A DNA stretch of 64,000 nt from CAYZNE01 sp964461035. GTDB lineage: Archaea; Nanobdellota; Nanobdellia; Woesearchaeales; CAYZNE01. The DNA is taken from contig CAYWRI010000003.1 in NCBI GenBank assembly GCA_964461035.1, forward strand, positions 3,425-67,424, given 5' to 3'. Shown in pieces: positions 59,295 through 64,000 of the stretch; position 1 is the first letter of the stretch; each line of letters opens with the position of its first letter. The notes beneath the pieces are model-generated. The model was not told where the DNA came from and ran no database searches. It saw nothing but the letters and a program-made list of their open reading frames with translations. A program made the translations under genes and the position numbers.

Positions 59295-60218
59295 ATGAAA
59301 TCAGACTTTTACAAAGAAATGAGTAAGAATAATTGGAAAACGGTTCTCCTATTTATTATGTTCTTTATACTTGTAACTTTATTTGGCATTGCATTTGGTG
59401 CATATTTTGGAGATATTTATTTTGGTGTTGGTCTTGCAATAATTGTTGGAATAATTTATACTGTGATTGCATACAATTTCGGTGCATCGACTATTCTTGC
59501 AAGTTTAAATGCAAAACCAGTAACTTCTGAAAGTGATCCTTATTTATACGAGGTTGTTGATGGGTTAAGAATTGCTGCAGGTTTAAAGAATACGCCTAAA
59601 ATATTTATGATTAAAGAAGATTCTATGAATGCTTTTGCAACTGGAGTTAATCCTGAAAAATCATATATTTGCGTAACTTCTGGTTTAAGAGAAAAAATGA
59701 ACAGACAAGAACTAGAAGGTGTTATTGCTCATGAAATGAGTCATATAAGAAATAAAGATATAAAAGTTATGCTCTTAGCTGCAGTTCTTGTCGGTGTTGT
59801 TATTTTACTTTCTGATGTAATATTTAGAAGTTTTATTTGGAGGGGTGCAGGAAGAAGTAGGCGAAGCAATTCTGGAGGTCAAGCTCAATGGATTTTGATA
59901 ATAATTGCTTTAGTATTGGCAATTTTAGCACCATTAATAGCTCAGCTAATAAAACTTGCGATTAGTAGAAAAAGAGAGTATTTAGCTGATGCTTCAGCAG
60001 TTCAACTTACCCGATATCCTGCAGGTTTAAAATCCGCTCTTGAAAAAATCAAAGGAGATACTGATGTTACTGTTGATACTGCTAATAAAGCAACCGCACA
60101 CATGTTTATAGAAAATCCTCTTAGAAATAAAAAAAGAACTAGTTTTATTACACGAATGTTTAGTACACATCCACCCATAGAGGATAGAATTAAAGCTCTT
60201 GAATCCATGAGTTATTAG
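59295..60218 (+). CDS. htpX: Membrane zinc metalloprotease HtpX
   Basis: A 307-residue M48B protease. Two N-terminal TM segments (about 15-35 and 40-60) are followed by the catalytic HEMSHIRNKD with His146, Glu147 and His150, another two TM segments (near 155-180 and 195-220) and the third zinc ligand in SRKREYLADASAVQ. The C-terminal THPPIEDRIKAL is typical. It degrades damaged or misassembled membrane proteins and works with LemA upstream. Confidence 0.95.
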   Translation: MKSDFYKEMSKNNWKTVLLFIMFFILVTLFGIAFGAYFGDIYFGVGLAIIVGIIYTVIAYNFGASTILASLNAKPVTSESDPYLYEVVDGLRIAAGLKNTPKIFMIKEDSMNAFATGVNPEKSYICVTSGLREKMNRQELEGVIAHEMSHIRNKDIKVMLLAAVLVGVVILLSDVIFRSFIWRGAGRSRRSNSGGQAQWILIIIALVLAILAPLIAQLIKLAISRKREYLADASAVQLTRYPAGLKSALEKIKGDTDVTVDTANKATAHMFIENPLRNKKRTSFITRMFSTHPPIEDRIKALESMSY

Positions 60219-60223
60219 TTTTT

Positions 60224-60745
60224 TTAATATTTATGTTGTTCTTCAAGTTTTATTGTTTGTAAATATCTTTTAAGATAAGCATCATCTTTTTCTTTATCGG
60301 AATAGAATTTTGTTTCTAACCAACTTTCAATAATATTTATACATTCTTCTATTGTTATTAAATCTGCACTTAATCCAATTACATTAGAATTATTATGTTT
60401 CCGACTTGAAATAGCATCTTCTGCTGTTAAACATCTTGAAGCAATAATTCTACCATACTTTGATGCAGGTATAATAATTCCTATTCCAGAACCACATATT
60501 CCTATTCCGACACTATTTAAATAATTATTAGAAACATTACGCCCAATTTTATCAGATATTTCAGGATAATCACATCTTTCTTCAGAATCAGTTCCTACAT
60601 CAATTATTCCATAATTTTTTTCTTTTAGAAATTTTATAAGTTCTTTTTTATGTGCATAACCTCTATGATCAGAACCAATCACAATTATTTTACCTTTATG
60701 AGATTCAATAGGGATTTCATAATTTTCAATTATTATTGAGTTCAT
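60224..60745 (-). CDS. rpiB: Ribose-5-phosphate isomerase B
   Basis: A 173-residue RpiB/LacAB. GSDHRGYAHKKELIKFL is the substrate loop, the catalytic Cys is in GICGSGIGI near 89-95, SRKHNNSNVIGLS and VGTDSEERCDYPEI are family hallmarks. It interconverts ribulose- and ribose-5-phosphate. With transaldolase it forms the visible pentose-phosphate enzymes. It converges with htpX, five bases between stops. The sequence carries a 25-residue basic C-terminal extension. Confidence 0.93.
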   Translation of the reverse strand: MNSIIIENYEIPIESHKGKIIVIGSDHRGYAHKKELIKFLKEKNYGIIDVGTDSEERCDYPEISDKIGRNVSNNYLNSVGIGICGSGIGIIIPASKYGRIIASRCLTAEDAISSRKHNNSNVIGLSADLITIEECINIIESWLETKFYSDKEKDDAYLKRYLQTIKLEEQHKY

Positions 60746-60837
60746 ATCATCTTTTTTAATTTTAAAATATTTAAATCTTTTTAAAATTTAATCAGTTTTT
60801 CATAGGGTATCAATCAAAAAAAATAAAAAATTTATTC

Positions 60838-61041
60838 TTAGTCAATGTTTCTTCGTCTAAATCCTCTTCCTAATCCTTGTCTTCTTCCTAAACCTTGTCC
60901 TCGTCCAGCATAGTTTCTTTGACCTATTCGAAGTCTATTATCTGTTGTGTAGATTAGTTTATCATTGTCTGTGCAATCTCCTAATCCTCTTCCAGTTTTA
61001 GGGCCTTTTCCTTCTGGACCTGTTTTATCTCCATTTGGCAT
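60838..61041 (-). CDS. DUF5320-type small Gly-rich protein
   Basis: A 67-residue protein. MPNGDKTGPEGKGPKTGRG near the start and the terminal GLGRRQGLGRGFRRRN are the DUF5320 pattern (glycine/arginine-rich with a single Cys). A GGAGG ribosome binding site precedes ATG by eight bases. Such genes are often next to DUF134 regulators and iron-sulfur/Mrp proteins in other prokaryotes; here the DUF134 gene is upstream. Function is unknown, perhaps nucleic-acid or iron-sulfur related. Confidence 0.8.
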   Translation of the reverse strand: MPNGDKTGPEGKGPKTGRGLGDCTDNDKLIYTTDNRLRIGQRNYAGRGQGLGRRQGLGRGFRRRNID

Positions 61042-61110
61042 TTTATATTTTCCTCCGTGTGTTTTTATGGCTTTTCCATTAAGTAACGAATTTGTTATTT
61101 TTTTCTCTTG

Positions 61111-61320
61111 TTAAATTTTTTGAAAAGTTAATTGATGTATTTCTATTTTTTCAGTAGATTCAACTAGAGACAATTCTTTTATGTCATTAAGTCTTAAACA
61201 CTCAATTTTGTTGTATGTTGACTCGTTAATTTCAAGTTCGTTTAATTTTATTCCTTGTGGCTTGAAATATTTTACTTCTGGCATAAATTCAATTCTTCTT
61301 ATCCGTTTTGGCCTTACCAT
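61111..61320 (-). CDS. Truncated DUF134 HTH regulator
   Basis: A 69-residue protein with the DUF134 opening, MVRPKRIRRIEFMPEVKYFKPQG-like (residues 1-24), then IKLNELEINES and LRLNDIKELSLVESTEKIEI. It stops after QLTFQKI, in the recognition-helix region, where the family normally continues for 25-50 residues, so it is a short form. An 18-base perfect palindrome abuts the ATG, which suggests autoregulation. It precedes the DUF5320 gene. Confidence 0.75.
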   Translation of the reverse strand: MVRPKRIRRIEFMPEVKYFKPQGIKLNELEINESTYNKIECLRLNDIKELSLVESTEKIEIHQLTFQKI

Positions 61321-61338
61321 TATGCATTATAATGCATA
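61321..61338. promoter_or_regulatory. Perfect palindromic operator of the DUF134 gene
   Basis: TATGCATTATAATGCATA is its own reverse complement over all 18 bases. It directly abuts the ATG of the DUF134 gene and lies between that ATG and the TATA box on the coding strand (TTTATATATAAG, 61340-61351), overlapping the expected start of transcription. The DUF134 protein is the likely binder. Confidence 0.7.
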
Positions 61339-61432
61339 ACTTATATATAAACTTTTTGGTATTTTGGGTCTTTTTTGTTATAAATTAAATGTATTCAAAA
61401 CCTTAATAAATACTAGATTTTAATGTGAATAT

Positions 61433-62638
61433 GTGTTACACTTAAAATCTGATTTGAGAACTATGTATGTAAATTATTTAATTCATAAAGAAATAGATGA
61501 TCTCTACGTTTCAGTTTTTATTAAATTATTAGCAGAATCATTTATCTCAGTATTTATTCCTGTTTTTCTTCTAAACTTAGGTTATGGAATTTTTGAAATA
61601 ATCTTGTTTTACTTAGTTAGATTTATTGCATTATCTTTATTCATGTATATTTTTTTCCATGTTTGTTCTTTTATTGGTGTAAAAAAGGTTTTGGCCATAG
61701 GAACAGTATTTCTTATTTTAACTTATTTTTCACTAAATTTTTTGGAAACTGGGTTAAACTTTTTTATTCCTGCAATAATGATTGGTTTGAGTACAGGATC
61801 ATATTATGCCGCATATCATTTTGAACTTTCAAAATCAATACAGCCTAAAAAGGAAGCTAAGAACATATCTATTGTAAAGATAATTGCTATTTTAACTGCA
61901 ACTCTTGGTCCCCTAATTGGTGCATTTATTATTGATACCAGGTCTTTTTCATTAGTTTTTATTATTGCATCAATTCTTCTTTTAATATCAATTATTCCTC
62001 TTTTTTTTACAGCAGATTTCAAAATAAAAAAAGAAAAAGTAAATCTTAAAAAAATATTTAAATGTGATACTCCTGAAAAAGCTTTATCTTATCAATTTGA
62101 AGGTTTTTTACATGTTTTTGATCTTTTATTTTGGCCAATATTTATTTATGCCATGATTGGAAGTATTTCTGATTTAGGAAAAATAGTTTCTTTTGCATCA
62201 TTATTCATGATTTTATTTGTAAAATATATTGGAAAGTGGTCTGATAAAAATCCTCACAAAGTTTTAGAAACAGGAGCTTTAATATATAGTCCCTTATGGT
62301 TAGTAAAACTTCTTTTAATAACTCCCACAGGATTTTTTATATCTAATATTTTAAATCAATCTTCTAGATCAATGATTGAATTAGGATTTCATAAAATTGT
62401 TTATGCTGATGCTCATAAAAGAAAAGATCTTATAGCATATTTTACATTTCGTCAGATAAACTTACTTATAGGCAGGATTGTTATGTTCTTAATAGCTTTA
62501 TTTTGTTATTTTGTTATATCTGAGAAAAGCATTTATGCTTTATGCCAAGTAATATTTATTATTGCAGCGTTTGTTACTGTTGTTTATGTTTTTCTTCTTA
62601 AAAAAATAATATCTAAAAATGCGTCTAAATCATATTAA
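61433..62638 (+). CDS. MFS-type transporter
   Basis: A 401-residue protein with about 11-12 hydrophobic segments in two halves, typical of the major facilitator superfamily. The first half has IPVFLLNLGYGIFEI and FIGVKKVLAIGTVF between helices 2 and 3. The central cytoplasmic loop (KIKKEKVNLKKIFKC) is basic. No substrate signature is evident; drug or metabolite efflux is possible. GTG is the start codon; ATG 30 bases later is an alternative. A TATA-like CCTTAATAAATA lies about 25 bases upstream. Confidence 0.8.
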   Translation: MLHLKSDLRTMYVNYLIHKEIDDLYVSVFIKLLAESFISVFIPVFLLNLGYGIFEIILFYLVRFIALSLFMYIFFHVCSFIGVKKVLAIGTVFLILTYFSLNFLETGLNFFIPAIMIGLSTGSYYAAYHFELSKSIQPKKEAKNISIVKIIAILTATLGPLIGAFIIDTRSFSLVFIIASILLLISIIPLFFTADFKIKKEKVNLKKIFKCDTPEKALSYQFEGFLHVFDLLFWPIFIYAMIGSISDLGKIVSFASLFMILFVKYIGKWSDKNPHKVLETGALIYSPLWLVKLLLITPTGFFISNILNQSSRSMIELGFHKIVYADAHKRKDLIAYFTFRQINLLIGRIVMFLIALFCYFVISEKSIYALCQVIFIIAAFVTVVYVFLLKKIISKNASKSY

Positions 62639-62680
62639 ATGGTTTATAAAATAAATTTTAATATTCAGTTTTTTATTTTT

Positions 62681-63145
62681 TTACATTGATTCAATTATTA
62701 AATCAATTGAAACCTTTTTCTTTTTCCTTAAAAAATATTTTATACTATTACTCAGCTCATATAACTTTTGAAGTTTTTCTCGTTCTATGTATTTAATATG
62801 ATTCCTTCTGCATATTTGTCTCGCTTTTTCTGTTAGATACTGGTTTGTTATAATTGTGCCTCTGTAAGTTTTTATTCTATGTAATTTTAATTTTTCAGAA
62901 AAATATGCTGTAGATTTTGCAGAAACTTTTTTGCCTTTTGATTTATACTTACATTCTATATACTTTGTTATGGGCCATCCATATATAACATCAAATTCGG
63001 ATCTAATTATGTTTTTTCTTATTTTTCGTTTAAGTATAATATTTGTTCTAACATTATTATATCCTAAATTACTGTAAATCTCACTAACTACCTTTTCAAG
63101 AGAATGTCCGACTCTATTATTATGTTCATGAATATTTTCAATCAT
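62681..63145 (-). CDS. PD-(D/E)XK (restriction-endonuclease-like) protein
   Basis: A 154-residue protein. The catalytic site is clear: Asp52 in SEFDVIYG, then Glu64-x-Lys66 in KYIECKYKS, the D-(X)n-ExK core. The N-terminal GHSLEKVVSEIYSNLGY is a common opening of Mrr/RecB-like single-domain nucleases. The C terminus is basic. No methylase or specificity gene is nearby, so it is not an evident restriction system; DNA repair or recombination is equally likely. Confidence 0.75.
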   Translation of the reverse strand: MIENIHEHNNRVGHSLEKVVSEIYSNLGYNNVRTNIILKRKIRKNIIRSEFDVIYGWPITKYIECKYKSKGKKVSAKSTAYFSEKLKLHRIKTYRGTIITNQYLTEKARQICRRNHIKYIEREKLQKLYELSNSIKYFLRKKKKVSIDLIIESM

Positions 63146-63248
63146 AGAATATTATTTTTAATCTAGTTTAATATAGTTTAGTCTATTTAAATCGGATATT
63201 TTATGCTTTATTTCAGAATAAAATTAATAAAAAAGTAAAAATAAAAAA

Positions 63249-64000
63249 TTACCTTCGTCCTCTTCCTCTAGAATGAAATGAGTTTCTGTCAAAAGATCTT
63301 CCTGCAGGAGTTTTGAATTTTAATTCAACTTTTTTAACATCAGGAACTTTTTCTTGTTTTACTTTAATTCCCTGTTCTCTTTCAACTCTTTCAAAATTAT
63401 CATAATCTCTTCTAGAAACTATGCTGATAGCAATTCCTTCTTTACCTGCTCTCGCAGTTCTTCCAATTCTATGAATATATTGTTTACTATCATTAGGAAT
63501 GTCATAATTATAAACGTGGGAAACTCCTTTAATATCAAGACCTCTTGAAGCAACATCTGTACATACAAGAACCTCCACTTTCTGTGAATTAAACTTAGTC
63601 ATTGTTCTTGTTCTTTTGTTCTGTGTTAATCCACCATGAATTGGGGTAGCATCAATTCCCATAGATTTAAGATTTTTTGCAACAAAATCTACATTATTTC
63701 TCGTATTACAAAATATCATTACTAATCCTGAATTTTCTTCGTTAAGAAGATGAAATAATAAAGAAAATTTTAATCTATTATCAACATCATAAAAAACTTG
63801 TGTTAATTTCTTAGGATCAACTCTTGAAGCCGCATTTACTATAACTGGATTATGCATTAATCTTTTTGATAAATGTATTATATCTCCTGAAATTGTTGCA
63901 GAAAAGAGCAATGTTTGTCTTTTTTCAGGAAGATGTGATAATATTTCTTTTGTATCATCTATAAATCCCATATCAAACATTCTATCTGCTTCATCTAATA
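63249..64000 (-). CDS. DEAD-box RNA helicase, 5' end outside window
   Basis: The C-terminal part of a DEAD-box helicase of at least 250 residues. The reading open to the right edge begins LDEADRMFDMGF (motif II), followed by LLFSATIS (motif III SAT), VMIFCNTRNNV (motif IV), VLVCTDVASRGLDI (motif V) and YIHRIGRTARAGK (motif VI). It ends in a short Arg/Gly/Ser tail (RSFDRNSFHSRGRG), an RNA-binding feature. A role in ribosome assembly or RNA decay at low temperature is likely. The N-terminal motifs lie beyond the window. Confidence 0.93.
   Translation of the reverse strand, partial: LDEADRMFDMGFIDDTKEILSHLPEKRQTLLFSATISGDIIHLSKRLMHNPVIVNAASRVDPKKLTQVFYDVDNRLKFSLLFHLLNEENSGLVMIFCNTRNNVDFVAKNLKSMGIDATPIHGGLTQNKRTRTMTKFNSQKVEVLVCTDVASRGLDIKGVSHVYNYDIPNDSKQYIHRIGRTARAGKEGIAISIVSRRDYDNFERVEREQGIKVKQEKVPDVKKVELKFKTPAGRSFDRNSFHSRGRGRR

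Noticed and set aside
62681..63145. Restriction-modification system
   Set aside because: Only a nuclease-like protein is present. No methyltransferase or specificity subunit lies nearby, and the flanking genes are a transporter and an RNA helicase.
1..64000. tRNA genes
   Set aside because: No GGTTCGA-type T-loop with an acceptor pairing was found in intergenic regions. Similar words near 15531 and 18511 lie inside coding sequence.
1..64000. CRISPR arrays, insertion sequences or prophage
   Set aside because: No spaced direct repeats, transposases, integrases, Cas or phage structural genes were seen.

Overview
The window is AT-rich archaeal chromosome with no plasmid, phage, insertion-sequence, CRISPR, tRNA or rRNA signature. 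Its domain is clear from the gene set: eukaryote-like ribosomal proteins (L15e, S6e, S4e, L19e, L32e), release factor aRF1 with NIKS and GGQ, aIF2-alpha next to Nop10, the RNase P protein Rnp1, an EMC3/DUF106 insertase, an S26B signal peptidase, SecY, and TATA boxes such as TTTATAAA about 25 bases before leaderless starts. Tight packing, very low GC, many small orphan genes and few biosynthetic genes point to a DPANN-type archaeon (Woesearchaeales/Pacearchaeales-like). That placement is inference.

Layout. 1-6.7 kb: a small operon (winged-helix protein cut by the left edge, shikimate-kinase-like protein, a methyltransferase-kinase fusion), two orphan genes, a phasin-like protein, an ABC1/AarF kinase, a MazG-like protein and the EMC3-like insertase. 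6.9-8.0 kb: L15e and S6e. 8.0-10.3 kb: a gene-poor stretch and orphan genes. 10.4-18.6 kb: a PRC-barrel protein with a palindromic operator, a NOG1-type GTPase, an isoprenoid-synthase-like protein, a histidine phosphatase, an orphan PEP-utiliser mobile-domain protein and a 1077-residue orphan. 18.8-33.4 kb: the full archaeal S10-spc ribosomal superoperon (L3 to L15, including SUI1 and Rnp1), then SecY. 33.5-41.7 kb: a tiny orphan, a HAD gene broken by an in-frame stop, an HTH regulator, FtsZ, Nop10, aIF2-alpha, a 925-residue orphan and a HAD phosphatase. 41.8-50.8 kb: GlyRS, PAC2, a PLD nuclease, a ureohydrolase-fold enzyme, GlmS followed by a eukaryote-like GNA1 acetyltransferase, a short ThiI-like PP-loop protein, a small HTH pair and a signal peptidase. 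50.8-64 kb: Rad50, zinc-ribbon proteins, aRF1, transaldolase, a GDSL hydrolase, a radical-SAM-like protein without its cluster cysteines, LemA and HtpX, RpiB, a DUF5320/DUF134 pair, an MFS transporter, a PD-(D/E)XK nuclease and a DEAD-box helicase cut by the right edge.

Most content serves translation, membrane insertion and quality control, cell division and minimal pentose and amino-sugar metabolism. The least explained material lies between genes. Several intergenic segments fold on paper into long nested helices with G-U pairs on the + strand (37785-37926, 13611-13726, 41663-41808, 35403-35457, 5398-5462) and match no RNA family I recognise. Together with the degenerate radical-SAM protein, the methyltransferase-kinase fusion, the long charged tails on ribosomal proteins and the two giant orphans, they are the best places to look for something undescribed. 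All helices were paired by eye, with no folding or database search.
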